Shown here in pieces: positions 19,890 through 27,775 of a DNA stretch of 28,412 nucleotides; position 1 is the first letter of the stretch; each line of letters starts with the position of its first letter. The position numbers were made by a program, and so were the translations under genes. This stretch comes from an uncultured Acetatifactor sp. (lineage in GTDB: Bacteria > Bacillota > Clostridia > Lachnospirales > Lachnospiraceae): contig CAJUFI010000057.1 of assembly GCA_910585665.1 (NCBI GenBank), positions 1-28,412 of the forward strand, read 5' to 3'. Under the pieces are notes generated by a model. That model had not been told where the DNA came from, searched no databases, and worked only from the letters and a program-made list of their open reading frames with translations.

Positions 19890-20384
19890 ATGGAGCATAG
19901 ATTTGGGATATTTGACACTGTGGATGAGCTGAACAGGGCAGCAGCCGCTCAGAAGGCGGAGGGGGACGAGGAGGCCCTGTTCGCCCTGGCGGCGGAGAAC
20001 GGCATCTGCAGGGAGGACGTAGAGGGCTACCTGGACGACGCCGCGGAGGAGCTGGCTACGCCGCTGATGGCGGCCATCGGGAAGCTGGACATGGAAGGGG
20101 CGGAACTGGGGCTGGAGAGCCAGCTGAAGGACTGGAAGGAATTCGTCGCCGCCATGTGCGCAGGGGATCTTGACATGTGCAATGGGGTGTTCCGGCAGGA
20201 CAGGTGCCTGGAGGACGTCCTGGCAGCAGGGCTCAGGCATGCATCGCAGAACCGTGTGCGCGTGCCGGACAGCATCGTGAGGAAGGCAGGCGTTCCGCAG
20301 ATAAGCTACATAGGGATGACGGGCCGTGACGAGCTGCGCCGGATAGCCAGGGAGTACTATGTGCAGGGGGTGTCGGTATTATGA
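19890..20384 (+). CDS. Element protein, unknown (164 aa)
   Basis: The ATG at 19890 follows GGAAAGGAGAGGAACGGA. An in-frame GTG at 19860 within the palindrome, 8 bp after GGAGG, is an alternative that would add 10 residues. The protein is acidic and helical: FDTVDELNRAAAAQKAEGDE near the start, DWKEFVAAMCAGDLDMCNGV in the middle, then YIGMTGRDELRRIAREYYV. It resembles proteins often found beside PcfJ in Clostridia elements, but the function is unknown. The stop overlaps the next start (ATGA). Confidence 0.75.
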   Translation: MEHRFGIFDTVDELNRAAAAQKAEGDEEALFALAAENGICREDVEGYLDDAAEELATPLMAAIGKLDMEGAELGLESQLKDWKEFVAAMCAGDLDMCNGVFRQDRCLEDVLAAGLRHASQNRVRVPDSIVRKAGVPQISYIGMTGRDELRRIAREYYVQGVSVL

Positions 20385-20995
20385 TGGTATTCAAGGCGAC
20401 ATGCTCCGACATGACATGCACCATGGGCAGCGGCACGTTCCGCTACCAGCTGGGCGTCCCTGCGACGGCGGAAGGGTCCAGGTGCGGCAGCACCGGCCTC
20501 CATGCCTGCGAGTACGTCCTGGACTGCACAGGGTACTATGGCCTGGGAGGCGGGAACCGGTTCTTCCTGGCAGAGGCCGCTGGCGACATCGCGGAGGACG
20601 GCATCAATACTAGGATCGCATGCACGGAGCTCACCCTGGTCCAGGAGCTGACCAGCCGGGAGATAGCGGCGCAGGCCGTGCTGTACATGGTGAAGCACCC
20701 GCGCAGGGAAGGCTGGAAGAAGGCAGGCCGTCTCCTGGATGTCAAGGAGGACTGCGCCATCGCGGAGGAGCCTGGTGCGATAGCCATAGCAAGGGGGAGC
20801 CGCCCTTTAGCGAAAGGGCCCCTGGGATCGCACCTGGGCCTGGTGAGGGAGGACGGCAGCGGGATCACGGACGCCAGAATCCTGACGGTAGGGCGGCGCG
20901 GCATAAAGCCGGACACCTGGTACACGGTCAGGGACGGCCTGCCGGTGGAGGCCGGCATCGCGGAAGGAGGCAGGGATGAGACGGAAGCAGATTGA
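20381..20995 (+). CDS. DUF7666-like phage/element protein (204 aa)
   Basis: The N-terminal 100 residues fit the DUF7666 pattern: KATCSDMTCTMGSGTFRYQL, then GSTGLHACEYVLDCTGYYGL (the 'gLHACe.pld...YY' signature) and NRFFLAEAAGDIAEDG. The C-terminal half (residues 105-204) is variable. The ATG overlaps the previous stop (ATGA), so translation is coupled. The family occurs in phages and mobile elements and its biochemical role is not established. Confidence 0.65.
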   Translation: MMVFKATCSDMTCTMGSGTFRYQLGVPATAEGSRCGSTGLHACEYVLDCTGYYGLGGGNRFFLAEAAGDIAEDGINTRIACTELTLVQELTSREIAAQAVLYMVKHPRREGWKKAGRLLDVKEDCAIAEEPGAIAIARGSRPLAKGPLGSHLGLVREDGSGITDARILTVGRRGIKPDTWYTVRDGLPVEAGIAEGGRDETEAD

Positions 20996-23081
20996 GAAGG
21001 TGCAGCCCAAGGCGCCGGACAGGATGGGGGGCCGCACCCTGGGGAGGCGGGTGACGGCACAGCTCTCCGGCAGGTGCCTGGTCCTGGACCTGTGGGCCGA
21101 TGGGACATGGATCCATAGGCATGTGACGGACACGGAGACCGGGGAGTACGCCTCCTACGGCATGGATGGCCAGTGGACGGCGGAGAACCTGGCGAACGCC
21201 TTCGTAAATGATATCTGGAGCCTCCTTTCCGAGGAAGGGCTCCCCATCTCGAAAGGGGACAGGGAGCTGGCGCTGGGCGCCATCAAGGTGGACTGGCCAT
21301 CCGACCTCTATGAGCGGGTCGCGTCCCTGGAGCGGGAATATGCGAGGGGCCGCAGGGACCGGAAGGAGCAGAGACGCGTCCAGCGGATCCGCGAGCTGAT
21401 GGAAAGCGTGCCCAGCCCAGGGAAGGCAGTATATGATTGGATCGAGGAGAAGGCAGCCGGGGGCCTGCATTATGCCATCTGGGAGAAGGGGCCCGGAGAC
21501 TTCAGCTGCACGTCCTGCGGCGGCATCTTCACGGAGGCGGAAGCGGGAGCCCGCATGAAGCACAGGGGGGAGGCGGCCTGCCCTCTGTGCGGCCAGCTGC
21601 TGAGGGTGGAGAAGCGCAGGAGGGGCATCCGGCTGGAGACGCGCCTGACCTTGGTGCACGGCCTGGACGGGAAGCGGGGGATCCAGAGGCATTTCGTGGT
21701 GTCGGTCTACTGGGAGCGCGGCCTCTTCAGGACGGTGCGCCTCCATGAGACGATCCGCTGCATGCTGCACAAGGGGCCCTGGAGCAGGCACCTGTGCGAC
21801 ATCTATTACATGCAGGCAGGCGAGTGGGACAACAAAGGGAACCCGTGCAACCTCAGGTGGAGGCCCGGGTACCTGTATCCGGAGGGCATACAGGAAGGCC
21901 TCGAGGGGACGGCATACCAGGGATGGGCCGATGTGTTCCGGTACATGGCGTCCATGGGGATGCGGGCCAACTATGACAGGCTCCTGGCGGACAGGAGGGA
22001 GGAGTTCATCGGGATGGTGGAGTACCTGGCGAAAGGGCGCTTCCGCAGGCTGCTGGAGGAGACGTCGGAGCAGGTGGACTTCGACCACGGCTATGGCAGT
22101 TACAACGCCCTGGACGTCTTCGGGGAGGACATCTGCGAGGTGATGTATATCTGGGACATGCAGAAGATAATCCGGCTGCGGCAGGAGGACGGCGGCGTCA
22201 ACATGCTGGAATGGCTGCAGTGGGCGGACGCGGAGAAGAAGAGGATCGGGAGCGACGTGCTCGCCTGGTACGGGAGGAACGGCATCTCCAATGGCCAGTA
22301 CGGCAGCAGCCGGGCATCCAGGCGCCTGTCGCCGGAGCAGCTGATGCACTACATCGAGCGGCAGGTGAAGGAGTCGTATGGCGGGAAGCGGAAGGCGGGG
22401 AGCGTGTTCGAGACATATGAGGACTACCTCTCCATGTCGGAAAGGCTCGGGAAGGACATGTCGGACGCGATGGTGTACCGCCCCAGGGAGCTGAAGCGGC
22501 GGCACGGCGAGGCCGTGGAGGAGCACAGCAGGCACATGGAGGCCGAGAGGGCCAGGAAGGACGCGGAGCAGGCCAGGAAGGACGCGGAACGGATGGAGGA
22601 GAAGTACCCGGGCTCCGGGGCCGTCCTTGCCCAGATAAGGCCCAAGTACGAGTACGAGGGGGAGCGGTTCCGCATCATGGTGCCCGGCAGCTTCTGCGAC
22701 ATAGTCCTGGAGGGGATGGCGCTGCACCACTGCGTAGGTGGCACGGAGCGGTACTTCGACCGCATCCTGCAGCACGAGACGTACATCTGCTTCCTGCGCC
22801 GGACGGAGGAGCCTGACAGGCCCTTCTACACCATAGAGGTGGAGCCCGGCGGCACCATAAGGCAGCACCGCGGCATGTACGATGGGGAGCCTGACATAGA
22901 GGAGGTGAAGCCGTTCCTGCGGGAGTGGCAGAAGGAGATAAGGAAGCGGATGAAGGAAGAGGACCATGAGCATGCCAGGCTGAGCGCCGTGAAGAGGGAG
23001 CAGAACATGGAGGAGCTGAGGCAGAAGAACAACACGAGGGTCCTGGAGGCCCTGATGGAAGACCTGATGGAGGTGGTGTGA
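20976..23081 (+). CDS. pcfJ: PcfJ-like protein
   Basis: A 701-aa PcfJ-domain protein. Two CxxC pairs (C178/C181 and C202/C205, CTSCGG and CPLCGQ) form a zinc-ribbon-like module. A charged helical region with RKDAE tandem repeats lies near residues 525-540. The C-terminal PcfJ signature is near 580-635: EGMALHHCVGGTERYFDRIL, then YICFLRR, FYTIEVEPGGTIRQHRGMYD. PcfJ proteins are encoded by conjugative plasmids such as pCF10 and by many phages and integrative elements; the molecular function is unknown. The start overlaps the upstream gene by 20 bp. Confidence 0.88.
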   Translation: MRRKQIEKVQPKAPDRMGGRTLGRRVTAQLSGRCLVLDLWADGTWIHRHVTDTETGEYASYGMDGQWTAENLANAFVNDIWSLLSEEGLPISKGDRELALGAIKVDWPSDLYERVASLEREYARGRRDRKEQRRVQRIRELMESVPSPGKAVYDWIEEKAAGGLHYAIWEKGPGDFSCTSCGGIFTEAEAGARMKHRGEAACPLCGQLLRVEKRRRGIRLETRLTLVHGLDGKRGIQRHFVVSVYWERGLFRTVRLHETIRCMLHKGPWSRHLCDIYYMQAGEWDNKGNPCNLRWRPGYLYPEGIQEGLEGTAYQGWADVFRYMASMGMRANYDRLLADRREEFIGMVEYLAKGRFRRLLEETSEQVDFDHGYGSYNALDVFGEDICEVMYIWDMQKIIRLRQEDGGVNMLEWLQWADAEKKRIGSDVLAWYGRNGISNGQYGSSRASRRLSPEQLMHYIERQVKESYGGKRKAGSVFETYEDYLSMSERLGKDMSDAMVYRPRELKRRHGEAVEEHSRHMEAERARKDAEQARKDAERMEEKYPGSGAVLAQIRPKYEYEGERFRIMVPGSFCDIVLEGMALHHCVGGTERYFDRILQHETYICFLRRTEEPDRPFYTIEVEPGGTIRQHRGMYDGEPDIEEVKPFLREWQKEIRKRMKEEDHEHARLSAVKREQNMEELRQKNNTRVLEALMEDLMEVV

Positions 23082-24532
23082 TGGGGGACATAGTGGACAT
23101 GAGGGGAGCACAGGGGACGGGGCTGCTGGCCTTCGCGAGGTACCCTGACCTGGAGAAGGCGGCCGACCGCACGGCGGCCAAGATAAAGGAGGGGTTCATG
23201 GAGATGGGCTATATCCTCAAGGTGGCCAGGGACACGGACATCCTGGCCGGGTCAGGGTACGCCAGCCATGAGGAGTTCGCGGAGAAGCGGTACGGCCTGG
23301 ACAAGGGGACGGTGTCCCGGTACATCCGGATAGTGGAGCGCTTCTCCGTCGGCGGCGACAGCCATGTGCTGCAGGACGGCTACAGGGACATCGGGTTCGC
23401 GAAGCTGTCCCTGATGCTGCACATGCCGGATGCAGTCGCCGAGGAGATAACCGGGAGCTACAGCAAGCAGGAGGTGCAGGCCATCAAGGAGGAGATCGAT
23501 GCGGAGCATGCCGTCAGCGATATCGAGGTGGCCATAGAGGCCGCTGAGGCCCCGGAGCCGGAAGGGAGCCTCCTGGAGCGGGCCATCCGCCAGCTGGGGA
23601 AGGAGCAGCAGGCCTTGTACCACAGGCTGCATGATATCCATGCCATAGACGGCACCGCTGCCATGGTGATGGATGTGCTCGCCCCACAGGGCGAGGCGGT
23701 GTACATGGTGAGGATACCCGGCACGGGGCGGCTGATGATATCCATCTCCGGAGAGGCCGCCAGCGTGACCAACGTCCGGAGCGGTGGGAAGGAGAGATAT
23801 GCCGCAGGTGATGTCCAGGCAGCAGTCGCAGGCATCATGCACCCCGGCCCCGTGAAAGAATCCTGGCAGCAGGAGTATGGGGAGCCGATGGGGCCGCTGG
23901 CGGAGGCCGCCCCGGGACCGGCTGCGGATGGGCAGGGGGCGGAAGAGGCCCCGTCCCAGAAGAGGGAGAAGCGGAAGGGGTCCAAGGTGGTGAAGGCTGC
24001 ACCGCCCAAGGCCGTGGAAAAGGGACGCGGGGACGGAAAGCCTGCAGGAGCCGCCGCAGAGGAGGCGCATCCGGAACCGGAGGAGCGGCTGCCAGGCCAG
24101 ATGGAGATAATGGACTTCCCCGAGGCCATGCCGGATGCCCATTATGAGGAGATCATAGAGGCGCCTCCGGCAGAGGCCGAAAGGGGGCCGGACGGAGAGG
24201 CGCGTGCTGCAGACGGGGCCGGCATGGAGATGGCCGGCACGGCAGCAGGCGCAGGGGGCGCTGCCGCAGATAGGGACGCCCAGCCCTGCGGAAAAGAGGA
24301 AGAGGCCGCCGTGGATGCCGCCCTCCGCATGGAGGAGCTCTGGATGGAGGCATGGGGGCACCTGGAAGGCCTACGGAAATATTTTGCCGTATGGGACAGC
24401 AGGTCGATACCTATGGAGTCCCTGGAGAAAGTATACCAGGATGCTGTCTCCCTGGAAGCAGACATAGAGAGGATGATGGACATGAAGAAGGAGGAGAGGG
24501 ATGGCCAGGAGCATCATGCACAGCAAGGATGA
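23081..24532 (+). CDS. ParB/DUF3102-like DNA-binding protein
   Basis: A 483-aa protein; the ATG overlaps the pcfJ stop (TGATG). Residues about 20-90 read MEMGYILKVARDTDILAGSG, YASHEEFAEKRYGLDKGTVS, RYIRIVERFSVGG: a helix-turn-helix of the ParB/DUF3102 kind, where a 'gyk.w.eFae..fgls..tvsryi' motif recurs. A conserved helical part continues to about 170 (KQEVQAIKEEIDAEHAVSDI). A long Ala/Pro/Glu-rich linker (about 270-410) follows, then a short helical C-terminus. It could act in replication or partition of the element, or as a regulator; the partner site is unknown. Confidence 0.65.
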   Translation: MGDIVDMRGAQGTGLLAFARYPDLEKAADRTAAKIKEGFMEMGYILKVARDTDILAGSGYASHEEFAEKRYGLDKGTVSRYIRIVERFSVGGDSHVLQDGYRDIGFAKLSLMLHMPDAVAEEITGSYSKQEVQAIKEEIDAEHAVSDIEVAIEAAEAPEPEGSLLERAIRQLGKEQQALYHRLHDIHAIDGTAAMVMDVLAPQGEAVYMVRIPGTGRLMISISGEAASVTNVRSGGKERYAAGDVQAAVAGIMHPGPVKESWQQEYGEPMGPLAEAAPGPAADGQGAEEAPSQKREKRKGSKVVKAAPPKAVEKGRGDGKPAGAAAEEAHPEPEERLPGQMEIMDFPEAMPDAHYEEIIEAPPAEAERGPDGEARAADGAGMEMAGTAAGAGGAAADRDAQPCGKEEEAAVDAALRMEELWMEAWGHLEGLRKYFAVWDSRSIPMESLEKVYQDAVSLEADIERMMDMKKEERDGQEHHAQQG

Positions 24533-24809
24533 CAGGACATGCTACCTGTGCATGCTCCTGAGGGATGATTTCAGCGCCAGGGTGGACCTGCAGGAGCACC
24601 ATGCCATGCCGGGCACCGCCAACAGGAGGCTCTCCGAGCGCTACGGCCTGAAGGTGTACCTGTGCCTTGAGCACCACCTGGTTGGGCCGGAGGCGGTGCA
24701 CAACAATAAAAGGCTCCTGCGGCTCCTGCAGGCGAACGCACAGATAGCCTTCGAAAGGCGGTATTCCCACGAAAAGTGGATGGAGGTCTTCGGGCGCAAC
24801 TTTATTTAG
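24501..24809 (+). CDS. Small HNH-like zinc protein (102 aa)
   Basis: The ATG at 24501 follows AAGGAGGAGAGGG and overlaps the upstream gene. CYLCMLLRDDFSARVDLQEH, with HHAMPGTANRR, RYGLKVYLCLEHHLVG and AVHNNKRLLR, gives a Cys/His set (CxxC, EHH, C..HH) typical of the small phage HNH-related 'YGLxVxLCxxHH' proteins (DUF968/NinG-neighbour type). A structure-specific nuclease or DNA-binding role in recombination is plausible. Confidence 0.7.
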   Translation: MARSIMHSKDDRTCYLCMLLRDDFSARVDLQEHHAMPGTANRRLSERYGLKVYLCLEHHLVGPEAVHNNKRLLRLLQANAQIAFERRYSHEKWMEVFGRNFI

Positions 24810-24858
24810 CCTTTTGGGAAGGATTTGATACATCACCGTAACTGTAGACAGCGCAGGA

Positions 24859-24876
24859 GGGGAGCCGCGGCTCCCC
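24859..24876. repeat. Perfect 18-bp palindrome
   Basis: GGGGAGCCGCGGCTCCCC lies in the gap between the HNH-like gene and the next start, 14 bp before the start codon and embedded in purine-rich ribosome-binding-site sequence. It could form a hairpin or be a protein site. Confidence 0.6.
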
Positions 24877-24890
24877 AGGAAGGAGGGCAC

Positions 24891-25097
24891 ATGCTGACAG
24901 TGGCGCAGATGAGGGGCGTCCAGTCCGTGACCGGCCTGACCATGCAGTACCAGGGCTCCTTTGACAGCCGATGGGCCGATGCAGTGGGAAGGCTGCAGGG
25001 ATCCAGGGCCGACCTTGGCAGGATAATGATTGTGGTGGAGGACGGCTGCCGGCGGGATGCGATAAATGACAAGGCAGGGCGGGCCCATGGGGAATGA
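24891..25097 (+). CDS. Small protein, unknown (68 aa)
   Basis: The ATG at 24891 follows GGAAGGAGGGCAC. Short mixed helix/strand protein (QMRGVQSVTGLTMQYQGSFD; ADLGRIMIVVEDGCRRDAIN). No motif recognised. Overlaps the next gene by 11 bp. Confidence 0.55.
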   Translation: MLTVAQMRGVQSVTGLTMQYQGSFDSRWADAVGRLQGSRADLGRIMIVVEDGCRRDAINDKAGRAHGE

Positions 25098-25275
25098 GGA
25101 GAAGCAGCAGAAGTATGACGAGTACATAAACGGCGTCAGCCCAATGGCGGCAGCCATCGGCCAGCGGGTGCCATACCATCTGGAGTACCTGAGGAGGCAT
25201 GGCGCCGGGCCGGTGCCGGAAAGGGGCAGGGATGGCTCCACGGGGCAGCAGGACTGCCGAAAACGGGGGACATAG
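25087..25275 (+). CDS. Small protein, unknown (62 aa)
   Basis: The ATG at 25087 has only a weak site (AGGGCGGG), consistent with coupling to the overlapping upstream gene. Residues 1-40 (EEKQQKYDEYINGVSPMAAA; GQRVPYHLEYLRRHG) look structured and the C-terminus is basic and disordered. Not recognised. Confidence 0.5.
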   Translation: MGNEEKQQKYDEYINGVSPMAAAIGQRVPYHLEYLRRHGAGPVPERGRDGSTGQQDCRKRGT

Positions 25276-25277
25276 GA

Positions 25278-26033
25278 GTGGGTTATATAAACATCATCAA
25301 TGCGTTCTGGGATTCGGCCACGACGAACCCATTGCCGACAGGGCAGGTGTCGCTGTACATGGCTTTGCTGCATGTATGCAACAGGAGCGGCTGGGCAGAG
25401 TGGTTCCAAGCGCCGAATCAGGTGCTTTCCGTACTGACGGGGCTGAGCAGGTCAGGGATACAGAAGGCGCGGAACGGATTGAAGCAGAGGGGCCTGATAG
25501 ACTTCCGGGAGCGGGGCACCAGGGCGACCCTCTATAGGATAGCTATGGCAAATAGTAATCAAGACAGTGTGCAAGATGGTGGCCAAAAAGGTGTGCGAAA
25601 TGGTGGCCAAGACAGTGTGCAAGATAGTGGCACATTAAAAGACATAGACAGAGACAGGAAGAGAGAGAGGATGCGCGCGCCTGTGGTGGAGCGTTTCGAT
25701 GATTTCTGGGCGGCGTACCCTAAGCGGGGGAACGACAGGCCGTCCGCGGAGAGGGCATACTGCAGGGTGCTGCGGGAGGACTGTCACATCACGGAGGACG
25801 ACCTGGTGGCAGCAGCGGCCAACTACGCGGATGCCATGAGGATGCTGGGCCGGGAGGGGAAGTATATCCGGAGCGCTGCGTCCTTCCTGGCGGACGATTT
25901 TTTCGCCGCCTATCTGCCTGGCCAGTACGTCAGGCCGGAGGAAAGGCAGAAAGGCGTGAAGAACGGGTTCAACCGCTTTGCCCAGAACGAATATGACTTC
26001 GGGGCGCTGGAGGACGAGCTGCTGGCCAACTGA
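25278..26033 (+). CDS. Winged-helix replication organizer-like protein
   Basis: A 251-aa protein; GTG start at 25278 two bases after the previous stop, with AGGAG adjacent. Residues 1-90 form a DnaD-like/phage replisome-organizer N-terminal winged helix (FWDSATTNPLPTGQVSLYMA, LLHVCNRSGWAEWFQAPNQV, RSGIQKARNGLKQRGLIDF). A flexible linker with three 8-residue repeats (QDSVQDGG-like) separates a C-terminal helical domain (FDDFWAAYPKRGNDRPSAER; YIRSAASFLADDFFAAYLPG). This is the common layout of prophage replication initiation proteins that recruit the host helicase. Origin not located. Confidence 0.75.
   Translation: MGYINIINAFWDSATTNPLPTGQVSLYMALLHVCNRSGWAEWFQAPNQVLSVLTGLSRSGIQKARNGLKQRGLIDFRERGTRATLYRIAMANSNQDSVQDGGQKGVRNGGQDSVQDSGTLKDIDRDRKRERMRAPVVERFDDFWAAYPKRGNDRPSAERAYCRVLREDCHITEDDLVAAAANYADAMRMLGREGKYIRSAASFLADDFFAAYLPGQYVRPEERQKGVKNGFNRFAQNEYDFGALEDELLAN
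25560..25631 (+). repeat. Three 24-bp tandem repeats in the replication gene
   Basis: Units 25560-25583, 25584-25607 and 25608-25631. Units 1 and 3 differ at one base and unit 2 is more diverged. They encode QDSVQDGG, QKGVRNGG and QDSVQDSG. Such iterated sites within a replication gene may lengthen the linker or act as iteron-like DNA. Confidence 0.85.
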
Positions 26034-26039
26034 CGGGAG

Positions 26040-26055
26040 GTTGCACCGGTGCAAC
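26040..26055. repeat. Perfect 16-bp palindrome, copy 2
   Basis: GTTGCACCGGTGCAAC, identical to 19851-19866 and again immediately after a stop codon and GGGAG. The GTG inside begins an eight-codon frame (MQLGEMDD) that ends in TGATG, overlapping a possible ATG (26075) of the HNH gene. Confidence 0.8.
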
Positions 26056-26092
26056 TTGGTGAAATGGACGATTGATGCGTGGGAGGGGCTAC

Positions 26093-26677
26093 ATGGTAGG
26101 GACATGGACGGACATCCCGGGATATGGCGGGAAGTACCAGATAGACAAAGAGGGGAACGTGCGCCGCGTGTACGCTTCCGGAAGGACGCGGGGGATGACC
26201 CCGTACCACAGGAGGATGAGCGGGAGCCAGCGCCTGGTGGTGAAGCTGACCAGGGACGGCAGGGAGAAGGAGGAGGTGCTGATGCGGCTGGTGGCCCTGG
26301 CGTTCCTGGGGCCGCCGCCCGAAGGGTGCGTCCCGTACCACAGGAACGGCTGCCAGTCGGACAACTACCTGGCCAACATCGCCTACATAGACAGGCGGGA
26401 GCTGGGGCGGATGACCGGCGCGAAGTCCAGGCGCAGGCCGGTGGCGAAGATAGACAGGGACGGGTATCTGGTGGAGGTGTACCCTTCCGCGCGGGAGGCC
26501 GCAAGGCGGAACTACATGAGCTACCAGACGGTGATGGACAGGTGCAACGGCAAGGTGAAAGGCGCGTTCGCGCCAGACGGATATGCGTATGCATGGGACG
26601 ACAGCGAAGCCAGCATAAGACAAGCCATGAGGAAGATAGAGGAGAAGGAGGAGCAGAGGAGTGGGAAGGATGACTGA
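26093..26677 (+). CDS. NUMOD4-HNH-NUMOD1 endonuclease
   Basis: A 194-aa protein. NUMOD4 motif at residues 4-28 (TWTDIPGYGGKYQIDKEGNV). HNH_3-like core at about 61-98 (MRLVALAFLGPPPEGCVPYH, RNGCQSDNYLANI); the usual N-H of 'vNHidGn' is shifted to YH-RNG, so one core residue may be altered. NUMOD1-type DNA-binding repeat at about 117-168 (AKIDRDGYLVEVYPSAREAA). Typical of phage-borne homing-type HNH nucleases. The ATG at 26093 follows GGGAGGGG by 4-6 bp; ATG 26075 is the coupled alternative. Confidence 0.85.
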   Translation: MVGTWTDIPGYGGKYQIDKEGNVRRVYASGRTRGMTPYHRRMSGSQRLVVKLTRDGREKEEVLMRLVALAFLGPPPEGCVPYHRNGCQSDNYLANIAYIDRRELGRMTGAKSRRRPVAKIDRDGYLVEVYPSAREAARRNYMSYQTVMDRCNGKVKGAFAPDGYAYAWDDSEASIRQAMRKIEEKEEQRSGKDD

Positions 26678-26984
26678 AAAGGATGCATCCGGCAGGTGGC
26701 AGGTGAAGGGGCTGCCGTGGGAAAGGCTGCGGGAGGGGCAGGCAATCACGAAGGAGACAGGCCAGATCCTGTACGGGTGCCTCTGCAAGCTGAAGGCCTA
26801 TGAGGACTGCGGCATGGGCCCGGACCAGCTGGAGGGCTGGAAGGACAGGCTGGAGGACGTGGCGGCGCATGTATGCGACAAGCTGTGCCGCCATCCGATG
26901 GAGGTGGCGGCACAGGAGGAGCTTGATGCGATATGTGAGGGCTGCCCGGTCAGCGCATGTGCGGGCACCCTTCTGGACAGATGA
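26670..26984 (+). CDS. Cys-rich element protein, unknown (104 aa)
   Basis: The ATG at 26670 follows GAGGAGTGGGAAGG and overlaps the HNH gene by 8 bp. The N-terminal half (ITKETGQILYGCLCKLKAYE) is a helical 'KLKAYEDxG' segment common in Clostridia phage proteins. The C-terminal part has CDKLC...CEGCPVSAC, a four-to-six-cysteine cluster that probably binds zinc. Function unknown. Confidence 0.65.
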   Translation: MTEKDASGRWQVKGLPWERLREGQAITKETGQILYGCLCKLKAYEDCGMGPDQLEGWKDRLEDVAAHVCDKLCRHPMEVAAQEELDAICEGCPVSACAGTLLDR

Positions 26985-26996
26985 GGAGGCGTGAGA

Positions 26997-27362
26997 ATGG
27001 AGAAGAGGCCCAGCGAGATATTGACGGATTTCCTGAATTTCCTTGAAACCGCAGAGCGGGAGCATGAATCTGCTTATGCCGCGGTAGGGAAGGAGGACAG
27101 CAGGGTGCAGACGTTCCTCCACGACATGGAGTTCGCGCCAGACAGGAACGAACGCAACCGTATCGCGACACGGCTGCAGCAGAGCCGGAGGGAAAGGCGC
27201 AAGGCGAAGGACAGGGTGCAGCTGTACGGGAAGGTGCATGAATTCTACACGGACAGGCAGAACCAGAACATGGTCAAGGCCCTGAGGCGGCTGCAGAATG
27301 AACAGGTTACGACAGAGAAATACCTGTTCGGGAACCGGGAGTTCAAGAACCGGGTGGACTGA
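26997..27362 (+). CDS. Helical element protein, unknown (121 aa)
   Basis: The ATG at 26997 follows GAGGAGGCGTGAGA; a GTG six bases earlier is possible. Highly charged and helical (LTDFLNFLETAEREHESAYA; TRLQQSRRERRKAKDRVQLY; ALRRLQNEQVTTEKYL), probably coiled-coil. Not recognised. Confidence 0.65.
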   Translation: MEKRPSEILTDFLNFLETAEREHESAYAAVGKEDSRVQTFLHDMEFAPDRNERNRIATRLQQSRRERRKAKDRVQLYGKVHEFYTDRQNQNMVKALRRLQNEQVTTEKYLFGNREFKNRVD

Positions 27363-27363
27363 A

Positions 27364-27381
27364 AAGGATGGAGGATGGGAA
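27364..27381 (+). repeat. 18-bp start-associated repeat, copy 1
   Basis: AAGGATGGAGGATGGGAA just before the ATG at 27382; an identical copy is at 27534-27551 before the next gene. It contains the ribosome-binding site. Confidence 0.8.
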
Positions 27382-27564
27382 ATGATCAGATGCGATAGCC
27401 CCTTTGCATATGGGGACAGATGCGTGGTGGATATGGACGCCCAGCAATCACATGGCGGCACGATCTGCTGCAATATGGCAGAGAATCTGAGCTTTGATAG
27501 AGCATGCATCTTGAAGCAGTGCGAGCATGCGGTAAGGATGGAGGATGGGAATGAGGCTGATTGA
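27382..27564 (+). CDS. Small Cys-containing protein, unknown (60 aa)
   Basis: The ATG at 27382 follows GGAGGATGGGAA. Cysteines at positions 4, 14, 29, 30, 42 and 47 (MIRCDSPFAYGDRCVVDMDA; TICCNM; CILKQCEHA) suggest a small metal-binding fold. The last 14 bp overlap the next gene. Not recognised. Confidence 0.55.
   Translation: MIRCDSPFAYGDRCVVDMDAQQSHGGTICCNMAENLSFDRACILKQCEHAVRMEDGNEAD
27534..27551 (+). repeat. 18-bp start-associated repeat, copy 2
   Basis: Identical to 27364-27381. Here it lies within the 3' end of the preceding coding sequence (encoding VRMEDGN) and supplies the ribosome-binding site of the gene at 27551. Confidence 0.8.
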
Positions 27565-27775
27565 TGCAGATGCTTTTAAGACGCTCGTTACAGCTGTGGC
27601 TATAGCAGATGGGCTCAGCGGTGGATTCCTGAATGAATTCTGCAGGCTTATTGATAGCCAGAAAACCGCCTATGATGTAGACGGAGTTGTAGGGCAGCTT
27701 GGGGAATTGAACGGGAACGAATTTACCTATGCGAGGGTCATGCACATTGTAAAGGCAGGTGGGGTAGATGGGTAG
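27551..27775 (+). CDS. Small protein of the MRLIDAD type (74 aa)
   Basis: The ATG at 27551 follows GGAGGATGGGA. It begins MRLIDADAFKTLVTAVAIAD, the start shared by many small phage and element proteins of Clostridia ('LIDADal'), and continues GFLNEFCRLIDSQKTAYDVD. The function of the group is unknown. The stop overlaps the following gene. Confidence 0.65.
   Translation: MRLIDADAFKTLVTAVAIADGLSGGFLNEFCRLIDSQKTAYDVDGVVGQLGELNGNEFTYARVMHIVKAGGVDG

Noticed and set aside
20928..23111. A 727-codon open frame antisense to pcfJ
   Set aside because: It has no ribosome-binding site, is rich in Leu/Pro/His from antisense GC-rich codons, and lies opposite a clear PcfJ gene. It is a composition shadow.
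25635..27509. A 624-codon antisense open frame opposite the replication, HNH and following genes
   Set aside because: It spans several well-supported plus-strand genes with coupled starts, and its composition is Pro/His/Leu-rich. Treated as a shadow.
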